Source: Bacillota bacterium
Lineage (GTDB): Bacteria; Bacillota; Clostridia; Lachnospirales; Lachnospiraceae
Reading direction: 5' to 3'
NCBI GenBank assembly: GCA_023392615.1
Contig: JAEVYT010000030.1
Coordinates: 372,001-436,000 of the forward strand
DNA: 64,000 nucleotides
The notes beneath the pieces are model-generated. The model was not told the origin of the DNA, made no database searches, and saw only the letters and a program-made list of their open reading frames with translations. Made by a program: the position numbers and the translations under genes. Below, piece by piece: positions 35,959-44,249 of this stretch (positions are counted from its first letter, which is position 1; each line of letters opens with the position of its first letter).

Positions 35959-36729
35959 ATGAGCGCTGAAAATAAGCAAAAGCTTTGGGAAGATTATTCC
36001 AAAAAAAGAACACCCGAGCTTCAAGAAAAAATTTTAATTGAATATGCAGGATTGGTCAAAATGGTTGCTGGTCGACTAAGTATGTATCTAGGCTATAATG
36101 TGGAATACGATGATTTGGTAGGTTATGGTACTTTTGGCTTGATTGACGCTGTGGATAAGTTCGATTATACTAAAGGGGTTAAGTTTGAAACTTATGCATC
36201 TTTAAGGATACGCGGCGCTATTTTAGACCAAATTCGGAAGATGGATTGGATTCCCCGAAGCATCAGACAGAAACAGCGTAAAATTGATGTGGCATGTCAG
36301 AACCTAGAGTTGAAATATGGTCGAATGGCAAGCGATGAAGAGATTGCGAATGAGCTGGAAATTACTGTTGATGAGTTGGATACCTGGCAAAATCAGACGA
36401 AGGTAACCAATATTATTTCACTAGATGAGTTTATGGATCAGGGTAGTACAGAGAATAAGATGGATACTCATCTTGCATCAGATTACGACCGACCTGAACG
36501 CATTTATGAAAAACAGGAGTTAAAAAACATTTTAATACAAACGCTAGAGACATTAACTGAAAAAGAAAAGAAAGTTATTATTCTGTATTATTACGAAGAA
36601 TTAACTTTAAAGGAGATAAGCCGGATTTTAGAGGTTTCTGAGTCTAGAATCTCCCAGTTGCATACGAAGGCGTTACAAAAAATGAAAATAAAGCTGGGGA
36701 ATAATATAGAACTTTTAACTAGTTATTAA
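35959..36729 (+). CDS. sigD: Flagellar/motility sigma factor SigD (FliA/WhiG type)
   Basis: 256 aa. Region 2 includes YDDLVGYGTFGLIDAVDKFD and ASLRIRGAILDQIRKMDWIPR. Region 3 follows, and region 4 carries the HTH LKEISRILEVSESRISQLHTKAL. It directs late flagellar and chemotaxis genes from promoters of the TAAA-N15-GCCGATAT type. AGGAGG lies ahead of the ATG. No anti-sigma FlgM is seen in the window. Its position at the distal end of the fla/che string matches Bacillus. Confidence 0.96.
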   Translation: MSAENKQKLWEDYSKKRTPELQEKILIEYAGLVKMVAGRLSMYLGYNVEYDDLVGYGTFGLIDAVDKFDYTKGVKFETYASLRIRGAILDQIRKMDWIPRSIRQKQRKIDVACQNLELKYGRMASDEEIANELEITVDELDTWQNQTKVTNIISLDEFMDQGSTENKMDTHLASDYDRPERIYEKQELKNILIQTLETLTEKEKKVIILYYYEELTLKEISRILEVSESRISQLHTKALQKMKIKLGNNIELLTSY

Positions 36730-36786
36730 ATTTAGCAAGTAAGTAGTTTAACTAGACATGGATACTATATTAGGGGGGCTATCAAA

Positions 36787-38394
36787 ATGAAAGGTAAGAA
36801 TGGGTACTTCCAGTTATTAATAAAAAATGATGGTACATATTTAATCATTCATGAAGCACAGGAAGACGGAGATGCTGTTTTTTATGATGAAATTAATACG
36901 TATCTCAGCGATCATAAAATTTATGAATTTGATAAAATTGCAATTGGAAGGGCTCTTACCATGTTAAGTGGGACAGCAGAGATTAAAATTACTTCTACTG
37001 TTATCAGTCCAGTTAGCGAAAGTGTAAGTATTTTTGTTGATAGTGAGAAAAAATATGCAAAGGGGAGATTTTATCCTCCCTCTAATAATGGTTCGAAGAT
37101 GACGAAAGATGATATTGTGCGTGCATTGGTAGGATCTGGAATAAAGTATGGTTTGGATGATCAGGTTATTGATGAATTCTTGGCAAATCGAGAATATTGC
37201 AGGGATTATTACTTAGCGAAGGCAACTCCGGTTGCTCAGGGTAAGGATGCATATGTTACTTATTTTTTTAACACTGATCTTACGCTAAAGCCAAAAAGAA
37301 ATGAAGATGGTACGGTGGATTTCCATCAGCTTGATATTATCAGCCATTGTAGTAAAGGGGATTTGTTGGCGGAGCTTACACCGGTGGATAATGGGAAACC
37401 GGGTATTGATGTATGTGGTAATGTAATTCGACCTGCTAAGGTGAACAATAAAGTAATGCGCCATGGTAATAATGTATATTTGTCCGAGGATGGACTTAAG
37501 ATGTATTCCTCTGTCAGTGGACATGTTAGCTTGACTGACGGGAGAGTATTTGTATCAGATACTTATGAAGTACCCGCGAATGTGGATGCCTCAACAGGTG
37601 ATATCGCATATGAAGGTAATGTATTGATCCGTGGTAATGTAATTACTGGATTTACAGTACGCGCTAAAGGAGATATCGAGGTAAACGGTGTAGTGGAAGG
37701 TGCTTATCTGGAAGCTGGTGGACAGATTATATTAAAACGAGGAATGCAAGGAATGAACCGAGGGGTTCTGAACGCAAAAGGAAATATTATCACTAAATTT
37801 TTAGAAAATTCGGAAGTATTTGCGGGCGGTTATGTTTCTACAGAATCAATCCTTCATAGTAAAGTCGCCGCGAAGGGTGATATCATAGTCGGCGGTAAAA
37901 GAGGCTTTGTTACCGGAGGAGAGATACGTTCAGCGACTAATATATCTGTAAAGACAGCAGGATCCCATATGGGAACGACAACATTACTTGAGGTTGGAAT
38001 TGACCCGAGCATAGCCCAGGAATATCGTGAACTGGAGAAAAAAATCACGATTATGATGAAGGATAAAGAAAAGCTCACGCAGGCGTTAGCGATTATTCGT
38101 AATAAATTGGATAAAGGAGTCGCTTTAGATAAAGAGAAGAAGGATTTATTAATTCAAATTACTAAGAATAATATCACATTGGAAACTGAGCTTAAGGAAG
38201 CCAGAAAACGATGTGAAGAATTAAGAATTGAGATGGATAATGCGAATGCATCTGGTATGATTAAGGTATCGGACATAGTATATCCAGGTACGAAGTTAGT
38301 AATCTCTAATGTTGTATATTTTGTACGAGAAGAGATTAAATATAGCAGGTTTGTACGCGAACGAGCTGATATAAAGATTATGCCTTTTGCTTAA
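36787..38394 (+). CDS. FapA/DUF342 family protein
   Basis: 535 aa. The N-terminal third is an alpha/beta FapA domain. The middle (about residues 200-410) is a glycine-rich right-handed beta-helix (stretches such as GDIEVNGVVEGAYLEAGGQI and GNIITKFLENSEVFAGGYV). A coiled coil (about 415-485) is followed by a small beta domain. DUF342 proteins are recurrent in Firmicute flagellar loci but their function is unknown. The repeated beta rungs resemble bactofilins, so self-assembly is conceivable. No signal peptide. AGGGGGG precedes the ATG. Confidence 0.82.
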   Translation: MKGKNGYFQLLIKNDGTYLIIHEAQEDGDAVFYDEINTYLSDHKIYEFDKIAIGRALTMLSGTAEIKITSTVISPVSESVSIFVDSEKKYAKGRFYPPSNNGSKMTKDDIVRALVGSGIKYGLDDQVIDEFLANREYCRDYYLAKATPVAQGKDAYVTYFFNTDLTLKPKRNEDGTVDFHQLDIISHCSKGDLLAELTPVDNGKPGIDVCGNVIRPAKVNNKVMRHGNNVYLSEDGLKMYSSVSGHVSLTDGRVFVSDTYEVPANVDASTGDIAYEGNVLIRGNVITGFTVRAKGDIEVNGVVEGAYLEAGGQIILKRGMQGMNRGVLNAKGNIITKFLENSEVFAGGYVSTESILHSKVAAKGDIIVGGKRGFVTGGEIRSATNISVKTAGSHMGTTTLLEVGIDPSIAQEYRELEKKITIMMKDKEKLTQALAIIRNKLDKGVALDKEKKDLLIQITKNNITLETELKEARKRCEELRIEMDNANASGMIKVSDIVYPGTKLVISNVVYFVREEIKYSRFVRERADIKIMPFA

Positions 38395-38434
38395 GTAACA
38401 AAAGAGTTTGTCTTGGGACAGATTGGAGGTAGTT

Positions 38435-38740
38435 ATGTCAATTAATCGAATCGATATTGTAAGATCTCAGGAAGTGTCACAGATAAAACACATTGAGAAT
38501 CAAAGAAGCCAACAAGCACAAGACCAACTCGGCAAAACTTTTCAGCAGATGATACAGCAGGATATGAAAAAACCAACTCAAGCTGCGAAATCGGATAATA
38601 ACGAATATCGTTATGACGCGAAAGAAAAGGGTAATAATGAATATAAAGGTTCCAACAGTAAAAAGAAAAATAATGAAAAAGAAGATAAAAACAAATCAAA
38701 GGAACAGCAACATCAAGGTGGAATTGATATTTTGATTTGA
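38435..38740 (+). CDS. Small disordered charged protein after FapA
   Basis: 101 aa, no family recognised. The first 45 residues could form a helix (QEVSQIKHIENQRSQQAQDQ). The rest is low-complexity Lys, Asn, Glu and Gln with no hydrophobic segment, so it is probably intrinsically disordered. GGAGGT lies a few nt before the ATG at 38435 and the gene fits the gap between FapA and the next gene. The composition recalls flagellar rod/hook substrates or chaperone-binding tails, but nothing proves this. Confidence 0.65.
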   Translation: MSINRIDIVRSQEVSQIKHIENQRSQQAQDQLGKTFQQMIQQDMKKPTQAAKSDNNEYRYDAKEKGNNEYKGSNSKKKNNEKEDKNKSKEQQHQGGIDILI

Positions 38741-38753
38741 TTATGGAGGCATT

Positions 38754-39428
38754 ATGACATTGCAAATAGCTCTAATTATCATTGGTATCATAACCATAGT
38801 GATTAGTTGTTTTGTGGTAGATAAATCACAAAAAAATATTTCAAAAGCTCCCGGTTTTGATTTTTTGATTGATAATGAATTAACGGATGTTCAAAAAAAT
38901 AAGATTAGAGATAAAATTGACGAGATAATTGCAGAGGCGAGTGAAGAGGTAATTGTACGTACGGATGATACATTAAGCAATATATCGAATGAAAAGATTA
39001 TTGCTGTTAATGAATTTTCGGATCAGATATTAGAGAAAATTAATCGGAATCATGAAGAAGTAATATTTTTATATAATATGCTAAATGATAAAGAGAAGGA
39101 AATAAAATCGACGATACATGAAGTAAACACTACAAAAAAGATTACAAATGAAACATTATCAAACATACCTAATTTGGTGGAGACAAAATCATCAATTATT
39201 CAGCAACCGGTAATTACGCAGGCAGATCGTATTGATAATCGCTCTAATACAATAAATAATGTAAATAATCTTAATGATACATCCGAGCAGAAAATTAATG
39301 AAAATAATAATTCACGCATTCTGGAATTATATAAACAGGGTAAATCGATTGTAGATATATCGAAGGAATTAGATCTGGGTCAGGGAGAAGTAAAATTAGT
39401 AATTGACTTGTTCATAGCGAATAAGTAA
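38754..39428 (+). CDS. SwrB-like membrane-anchored coiled-coil protein (DUF6115-like)
   Basis: 224 aa. An N-terminal membrane helix (about residues 4-21), a long polar coiled-coil region (about 40-150) and an Asn-rich linker (about 165-185). The C-terminal HTH-like motif is ILELYKQGKSIVDISKELDL followed by GQGEVKLVIDLF. This three-part architecture and the place after sigD and before rpsB are those of B. subtilis SwrB (YlxL), which promotes FliP assembly and hook-basal body completion. Orthology is inferred from order and architecture, not from alignment. Confidence 0.7.
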   Translation: MTLQIALIIIGIITIVISCFVVDKSQKNISKAPGFDFLIDNELTDVQKNKIRDKIDEIIAEASEEVIVRTDDTLSNISNEKIIAVNEFSDQILEKINRNHEEVIFLYNMLNDKEKEIKSTIHEVNTTKKITNETLSNIPNLVETKSSIIQQPVITQADRIDNRSNTINNVNNLNDTSEQKINENNNSRILELYKQGKSIVDISKELDLGQGEVKLVIDLFIANK

Positions 39429-39448
39429 TGAAAGGCTTGGTATAAAAT

Positions 39449-39961
39449 ATGAAGTTGAAGTATTATATGAGGGGCCTTGGAATTGGAATTTGCTTGACGA
39501 CTATTTTGCTTTCGTTTGGCAAGGTAAAGATGACGGATCAGGAAATAATACAACGTGCAGAAAAACTGGGAATGAAGTTACCGAACGGAACCGATGATGA
39601 ATTACATAATGCACTAGATAAGATGAAAGTAACACTAACACCTGTACCGACACCGTCTGCAAAACCAACAAAAGCTCCAACGTCAAAACCTACTGTAGAA
39701 CCAACAAAGGTACCGACAAAAGCACCTACAAAAAAGCCAACACCAACAACAAAACCGATATCAATTAATTTTTCTATCAAAAAAGGAATGACTTCGGATA
39801 GTGTTGCTCAAACGCTGAAAAATGCTGGATTGATAAAAAATGCTGACAGCTTTAATGATTATATCATAAAAATTGGAAAAGGCAGTGTGATTCGAGTAGG
39901 AGACTATTCAATAACAAAGGGAGCCTCCTATGATGAAATCATTCGAAAGATAGCAAAATAA
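39449..39961 (+). CDS. Truncated MltG-like (YceG) protein with Pro/Thr/Lys linker
   Basis: 170 aa. An N-terminal membrane helix (about 7-24) and a short helical segment are followed by a linker of TP/KP/AP repeats (about residues 55-105, for example PTKAPTSKPTVEPTK). The C-terminal domain (about 108-170, KKGMTSDSVAQTLKNAGLIK and VIRVGDYSITKGASYDEII) resembles the LysM-like substrate-binding part of the endolytic transglycosylase MltG. The catalytic YceG domain is absent. It may bind glycan outside the membrane. It closes the fla/che run before a terminator. Confidence 0.7.
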   Translation: MKLKYYMRGLGIGICLTTILLSFGKVKMTDQEIIQRAEKLGMKLPNGTDDELHNALDKMKVTLTPVPTPSAKPTKAPTSKPTVEPTKVPTKAPTKKPTPTTKPISINFSIKKGMTSDSVAQTLKNAGLIKNADSFNDYIIKIGKGSVIRVGDYSITKGASYDEIIRKIAK

Positions 39962-39999
39962 TTATATAGATAAAGAAAAATTATAATAGTTTAATCATG

Positions 40000-40045
40000 G
40001 GAGTCATCATTCTTTGCAGAAATTGCTAAGAGTGATGACTCCTTT
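40000..40045 (+). terminator. Hairpin terminator at the end of the fla/che string
   Basis: GGAGTCATCATTCTT (40000-40014) pairs with 40028-40042 over 15 bp with one wobble. Only TTTC follows, so termination may be incomplete, but the stem is strong and precedes a new promoter. Confidence 0.7.
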
Positions 40046-40081
40046 CATGTGCAATTAATAAAGGTCCATTAATGGTTGCTA

Positions 40082-40110
40082 TTGACAAATGTGCTGAACC
40101 TAACTATAAT
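40082..40110 (+). promoter_or_regulatory. Consensus sigma-A promoter of the GntR-ABC operon
   Basis: Perfect TTGACA (40082-40087), a 17-bp spacer and perfect TATAAT (40105-40110). This is the best promoter in the window, so strong repression is expected; see the palindrome that overlaps it. Confidence 0.9.
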
Positions 40111-40134
40111 GTACTTATTGAATAAGTACATTAT
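40106..40134 (+). promoter_or_regulatory. 29-bp perfect palindrome, likely GntR operator
   Basis: ATAATGTACTTATT (40106-40119) is the exact reverse complement of 40121-40134, with G40120 at the centre. It covers the -10 element and the expected transcription start, which is ideal for repression by the GntR/YtrA-type protein encoded 20 nt downstream. Confidence 0.85.
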
Positions 40135-40153
40135 GATACAGAGGTGGGATAGT

Positions 40154-40531
40154 GTGGAAATAATTATTAGTAGTAATACGAGTAAACCAATCTATGAGCA
40201 GATTACATCGCAGATAAAAGCGATGATAATGAGCGGAGAATTGAAATCTGGTGACCCGATTCCATCTATGAGGGCATTAGCAAAATCAATACATGTAAGT
40301 GTTATTACGGTTCAAAAGGCTTACGAAGATTTACAACGTGACGGGTTTATTGAAACTACGGTCGGAAGAGGTAGTTTTGTATCGGCTTTGAACAAGGATT
40401 TTTTTATGGAAGAACAACAACGTAAGGCGGAAGAGCATCTTCAGGCGGCGGTTGACATCGCACGTAATAGCGGTATTTCAGTTGAAAAAATGATTGAACT
40501 TTTGTCCATGTTTTATGAAGAGGAGGAATAA
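40154..40531 (+). CDS. GntR-family (YtrA subfamily) transcriptional regulator
   Basis: 125 aa. An N-terminal winged helix-turn-helix (KPIYEQITSQIKAMIMSGEL, then ALAKSIHVSVITVQKAYEDLQ) and a short C-terminal helical tail without an effector domain, as in YtrA. YtrA regulators repress ABC transporter operons in response to cell-wall-active compounds. The GTG at 40154 follows GAGGTGGG and gives the usual family start; longer frames upstream run through the operator. It is autoregulated in all likelihood. Confidence 0.9.
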   Translation: MEIIISSNTSKPIYEQITSQIKAMIMSGELKSGDPIPSMRALAKSIHVSVITVQKAYEDLQRDGFIETTVGRGSFVSALNKDFFMEEQQRKAEEHLQAAVDIARNSGISVEKMIELLSMFYEEEE

Positions 40532-40535
40532 TAAT

Positions 40536-41393
40536 ATGGGATCAATATTACAGGTCGAAAATCTAACGAAACAGTACACAGATTTTACATTAGATCATGT
40601 ATCATTTTCGATTCCAAAGGGCTCTATAATGGGGCTTATCGGAGAAAATGGTGCAGGCAAAAGTACGACAATCAATGCTATTCTGGATCTCGTTCAAAAG
40701 GATGATGGGATTGTTCGATTTTGGGGTGAGGAATTATCCTGCAATCCAAAGAAACTGAAAGAGGATATTGGCGTCGTATTTGATGGGATTAATTTTTATG
40801 AAACACTTACACCAAATAAGGTAGGAAAGGTTTCAGCAGCAGCTTACCAACAATGGGATGATTCTCTATATAAAGAATATTTAAAGAAATTCCAGATTCC
40901 TAATGATAAAGAAATCAAAACATTTTCAAAAGGGATGAAGATGAAATTCTGTATCGCAGTAGCTCTTTCGCACAAACCAAAGCTGTTGATATTAGATGAG
41001 GCGACCAGTGGTCTGGATCCAATTATGAGGGATGACATCTTAGATATTTTTCTTGATTTTGTACAGGATGAAAATCATTCTATCATGATGTCCTCTCACA
41101 TTACAACCGATTTAGAGAGGGTGGCAGATTATATTACCTTCATTCATCAGGGGAAAGTACTTTTTTGTAAATCAAAGGATGAATTAATCTATAATTACGG
41201 TATTATACGTTGTGGGGCTGCGATGTTTGATTCAATTGATAAATCAGAGATACTTGCCTACCGGAAATGTGATTATCAGTGGAATGTATTAATTGCTAAC
41301 AAAGAAAAGGCACGTCGTAAATATCAGTCAGCGGTTATTGATGATGCTTCGATTGATGATATATTATTAATGTATGTAAAGGGGGATAAGTGA
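40536..41393 (+). CDS. ABC transporter ATP-binding protein
   Basis: 285 aa. Walker A GENGAGKST, a signature loop in the degenerate form FSKGMKMK, Walker B LLILDEATSGLDP and switch SSHITTDLERV. The C-terminal 60 residues are the BcrA/YtrB-type extension. It pairs with the permease 1 nt downstream. GAGGAGGA precedes the ATG at 40536. The substrate is unknown; multidrug or peptide-antibiotic export is suggested by the regulator type. Confidence 0.93.
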   Translation: MGSILQVENLTKQYTDFTLDHVSFSIPKGSIMGLIGENGAGKSTTINAILDLVQKDDGIVRFWGEELSCNPKKLKEDIGVVFDGINFYETLTPNKVGKVSAAAYQQWDDSLYKEYLKKFQIPNDKEIKTFSKGMKMKFCIAVALSHKPKLLILDEATSGLDPIMRDDILDIFLDFVQDENHSIMMSSHITTDLERVADYITFIHQGKVLFCKSKDELIYNYGIIRCGAAMFDSIDKSEILAYRKCDYQWNVLIANKEKARRKYQSAVIDDASIDDILLMYVKGDK

Positions 41394-41394
41394 T

Positions 41395-42051
41395 ATGAAA
41401 AGTTTAGTTCTTAAAGATCTATATAATATTGGACATAATGGAAGAACCATGCTACTTATGTTAATCGTGCTGGCAGTATTTTTTATCCCATTTAGTAACA
41501 CTGAGACTTATATAATTACAAGTGGTATCTTATGCAGTATGATGGTAATGACAACTTTTAGCTTTGATGATCAATCAAAGTGGTTAAAGTATGCACTGGT
41601 TATGCCAATTACTAGGAAAGATATCGTTATAAGTAAATTTATTGTACTATTGGTTTTTTCAATGATTGGTGCTTGTAGTGGGCTTGTAATTGGGTTGTTA
41701 GGTGGAGTTGTTACTCAAAAAATAGAGATTAGTGACTATATAAGAATAATATCGTTAACATGTGTTTCTTTCGTAAGTTTTCTAATCGCAGTGGTGATAG
41801 GAAGTATGTCCATACCACTTTTATTCAAATTTGGTACGGAAAAGGCGCGAATTCTATCACTTGTATGTACTATTATTCCTACTGTGATTTGTTATGGAAC
41901 ATATCAGATCCTTATTCTATTAGGAGTTCAGATGACCGATAAATTGATCTTTATTTTGTTGTGTGGCTCACCAATAATTGTATTACTCTGGTGTTTTATT
42001 ATGTATAAAATCAGTTACATGATATTACTAAAGACGGAACCTGTGAATTAA
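41395..42051 (+). CDS. ABC-2 type membrane permease
   Basis: 218 aa with about six hydrophobic helices. The cytoplasmic start MKSLVLKDLYNIGHNGRTML is typical of ABC-2 permeases of the YhcI/BcrB sort. It forms the transporter with the ATPase immediately upstream. There is no binding protein gene, which argues for export. No strong terminator follows. Confidence 0.88.
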   Translation: MKSLVLKDLYNIGHNGRTMLLMLIVLAVFFIPFSNTETYIITSGILCSMMVMTTFSFDDQSKWLKYALVMPITRKDIVISKFIVLLVFSMIGACSGLVIGLLGGVVTQKIEISDYIRIISLTCVSFVSFLIAVVIGSMSIPLLFKFGTEKARILSLVCTIIPTVICYGTYQILILLGVQMTDKLIFILLCGSPIIVLLWCFIMYKISYMILLKTEPVN

Positions 42052-42381
42052 AAATTGTCACATTAAAAGTACTAGAAAAGTAAATACTATGATTTGATTT
42101 TCAAAATAACATACTTAAAATATTTGGCTTATAATTCTATAGTAAATTTAATGTTTTTTACGTAATTAGATATAATAAATTCCTAATATTTTATGTGATT
42201 ATAAAGTATTTGTCCTATTTTAAGGAGAAATGAAAAAATAGTACTTGATATTACTATCCTGAGTATGTTATAATTCTCAAGGCAAATTACACGCATGTGG
42301 ATCCTTATAGTGGTGCCGATGAGCAAGAGGTCTATAAGAATATGAAGTATGCGGAAGAAAACAACCAAATGGAGGTCAATT
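42052..42381. other. Gene-free stretch before rpsB
   Basis: AT-rich DNA with the rpsB promoter at 42245-42274 and a leader of about 100 nt. The leader may fold, as in ribosomal protein autoregulation, but no known leader motif is recognised. No gene on either strand is supported. Confidence 0.6.
42245..42274 (+). promoter_or_regulatory. Sigma-A promoter of rpsB
   Basis: TTGATA (42245-42250), an 18-bp spacer and perfect TATAAT (42269-42274). The start near 42281 gives a leader of about 100 nt before the rpsB ATG. Confidence 0.75.
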
Positions 42382-43119
42382 ATGAGCGTTATTTCAATGA
42401 AACAGTTATTGGAAGCTGGTGTACATTTCGGACACCAAACAAGAAGATGGAACCCTAAAATGGCAGAGTACATCTACACAGAGAGAAATGGTATCTATAT
42501 CATCGACTTACAGAAATCTGTAGGTAAAGTTGACGAAGCTTATGCTGCAATCAAAAATGTTGTTGCAGAAGGCGGTTCTATTCTTTTCGTAGGTACAAAG
42601 AAGCAGGCTCAGGAAGCAGTTAAGACTGAAGCAGAGCGTTCCGGTATGTTCTTTGTAAATGAGAGATGGTTAGGTGGTATGTTAACTAACTTCAAGACCA
42701 TCACAAGCAGAATTAAAAGATTAAGAGATATCGAAAGAATGGCAGAGGATGGTACTTTTGAAGTGCTTCCTAAAAAAGAAGTTATCCAGCTTAAAAAAGA
42801 GTGGGAAAAACTTGAGAAAAACCTTGGTGGAATTAAGAACATGAAGAAAATTCCGGATGCTATTTTCGTAGTAGATCCTAAAAAGGAAAGAATTTGTATT
42901 CAGGAAGCTCACACACTTGGTATTCCATTGATCGGTATTGCAGATACAAACTGTGATCCAGAAGAACTTGATTTCGTAATTCCTGGTAATGACGATGCAA
43001 TCAGAGCGGTTAAATTAATCGTTTCTAAGATGGCAGATGCTGTTATCGAGGCTAATCAGGGTGTTCAGTTAACAGACGCTGAAGGTACAGAAGTATCTGA
43101 AGAAACAGTAGCTGAATAA
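42382..43119 (+). CDS. rpsB: 30S ribosomal protein S2
   Basis: 245 aa, full length. Family landmarks are [24 protein letters not shown] at the start, [13 protein letters not shown], and the C-terminal [35 protein letters not shown] precedes the ATG at 42382; an upstream in-frame start at 42349 is not supported. It is cotranscribed or co-regulated with tsf. Confidence 0.98.
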   Translation: MSVISMKQLLEAGVHFGHQTRRWNPKMAEYIYTERNGIYIIDLQKSVGKVDEAYAAIKNVVAEGGSILFVGTKKQAQEAVKTEAERSGMFFVNERWLGGMLTNFKTITSRIKRLRDIERMAEDGTFEVLPKKEVIQLKKEWEKLEKNLGGIKNMKKIPDAIFVVDPKKERICIQEAHTLGIPLIGIADTNCDPEELDFVIPGNDDAIRAVKLIVSKMADAVIEANQGVQLTDAEGTEVSEETVAE

Positions 43120-43143
43120 TTCAAGACTTAATAAAGCTTATTC

Positions 43144-43175
43144 CAAGTACCCTGCTTTTATAAGTAGGGTACTTG
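43144..43175 (+). promoter_or_regulatory. Stem-loop in the rpsB-tsf gap
   Basis: CAAGTACCCT (43144-43153) pairs perfectly with AGGGTACTTG (43166-43175). No T-run follows. It sits just upstream of a promoter-like site (43204-43231), so it may be a partial terminator or a processing point between rpsB and tsf messages. Confidence 0.55.
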
Positions 43176-43203
43176 AAGAGTATAAAAGGAAATGATACAA
43201 CGT

Positions 43204-43231
43204 TTGACATCAAATGTTGGGACAATATAGA
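43204..43231 (+). promoter_or_regulatory. Possible internal promoter of tsf
   Basis: Perfect TTGACA (43204-43209), a 16-bp spacer and TATAGA (43226-43231). It would let tsf be expressed apart from rpsB. A second TATAAT at 43282-43287 has no good -35. Confidence 0.5.
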
Positions 43232-43316
43232 TAATTGGTCGCAGTTTTGTGACTTGTGATAAATTCACATTTACATTCTATTATAATATGTGTAAAACAC
43301 ATAGATGGAGGTTAAT

Positions 43317-44249
43317 ATGGAAGTTACTGCTAAAATGGTAAAAGATCTTAGAGATATGACCGGTGCAGGTATGATGGATTGCAAGAAAGCTCTTGCAGCT
43401 ACAGAAGGCGATATGGATAAAGCGGTTGAGTTCTTAAGAGAAAAAGGACTTGCTGCAGCTGAGAAAAAAGCAGGTAGAATCGCAGCAGAAGGTGTTGTTG
43501 ATGTTAATGTAAGTGCTGATGGTAAGGTTGCTTCCATCGTTGAAGTTAACAGTGAAACAGACTTTGTTGCTAAAAATGAGAAATTTAGAGAATTCGTTGC
43601 AGGCGTTGCAGCTCAGGCATCTAAAACAAATGCAGCTGATATTGAAGCGTTCCTTGCTGAAAAATGGGATCTTGATGATTCCAAGACAGTGAAAGAAGAA
43701 TTATCTTCCTTAATCGCTGTTATCGGTGAGAACATGACAGTAAGAAGATTTGAAAAATTAGAAGCTGAGAATGGTTTCGTATGCTCCTATATCCACGGCG
43801 GCGGAAGAATCGGTATTTTAGTTGAAGTAGAATCTACTGTAAACAATGAAGCTACTCAAGAAGCAGCTAAGAACGTAGCGATGCAGATTGCTGCATTATC
43901 TCCTAAATATGTTGATAAGAGCGAAATCTCTGCAGACTTCATCGCACATGAGCAAGAGATTTTAAAGGCTCAGATCATGAATGATCCTGCTAACTCCAAA
44001 AAACCTGAAAACATCATCGAGAAGATGCTTGAAGGTCGTTTGAATAAAGAATTAAAAGAATTCTGTTTAGTTGATCAGGTATATGTAAAAGACGGCGATT
44101 TAACAGTTGGTCAATACATTGCAAATGTAGCGAAAGAAGTTGGCGCTCCAATCGCAATCAAACGTTTCGTACGTTTTGAAACAGGCGAAGGCATCGAGAA
44201 GAAGCAAGAAAACTTTGCAGAAGAAGTTGCAAAGCAAATGGGCAACTAG
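43317..44249 (+). CDS. tsf: Translation elongation factor Ts
   Basis: 310 aa. A nucleotide exchange factor for EF-Tu. The N-terminal UBA-like domain with VKDLRDMTGAGMMDCKKAL and the EF-Tu contact motif SETDFVAKNEKF are intact, followed by two dimerisation domains. GGAGG lies 5 nt before the ATG at 43317, which is preferred to the ATG at 43305. A terminator follows. Confidence 0.98.
   Translation: MEVTAKMVKDLRDMTGAGMMDCKKALAATEGDMDKAVEFLREKGLAAAEKKAGRIAAEGVVDVNVSADGKVASIVEVNSETDFVAKNEKFREFVAGVAAQASKTNAADIEAFLAEKWDLDDSKTVKEELSSLIAVIGENMTVRRFEKLEAENGFVCSYIHGGGRIGILVEVESTVNNEATQEAAKNVAMQIAALSPKYVDKSEISADFIAHEQEILKAQIMNDPANSKKPENIIEKMLEGRLNKELKEFCLVDQVYVKDGDLTVGQYIANVAKEVGAPIAIKRFVRFETGEGIEKKQENFAEEVAKQMGN

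Noticed and set aside
39655..39755. Short-unit DNA repeat or CRISPR-like array
   Set aside because: It encodes the TP/KP/AP protein linker of the MltG-like gene; units are not regular and there are no spacers.
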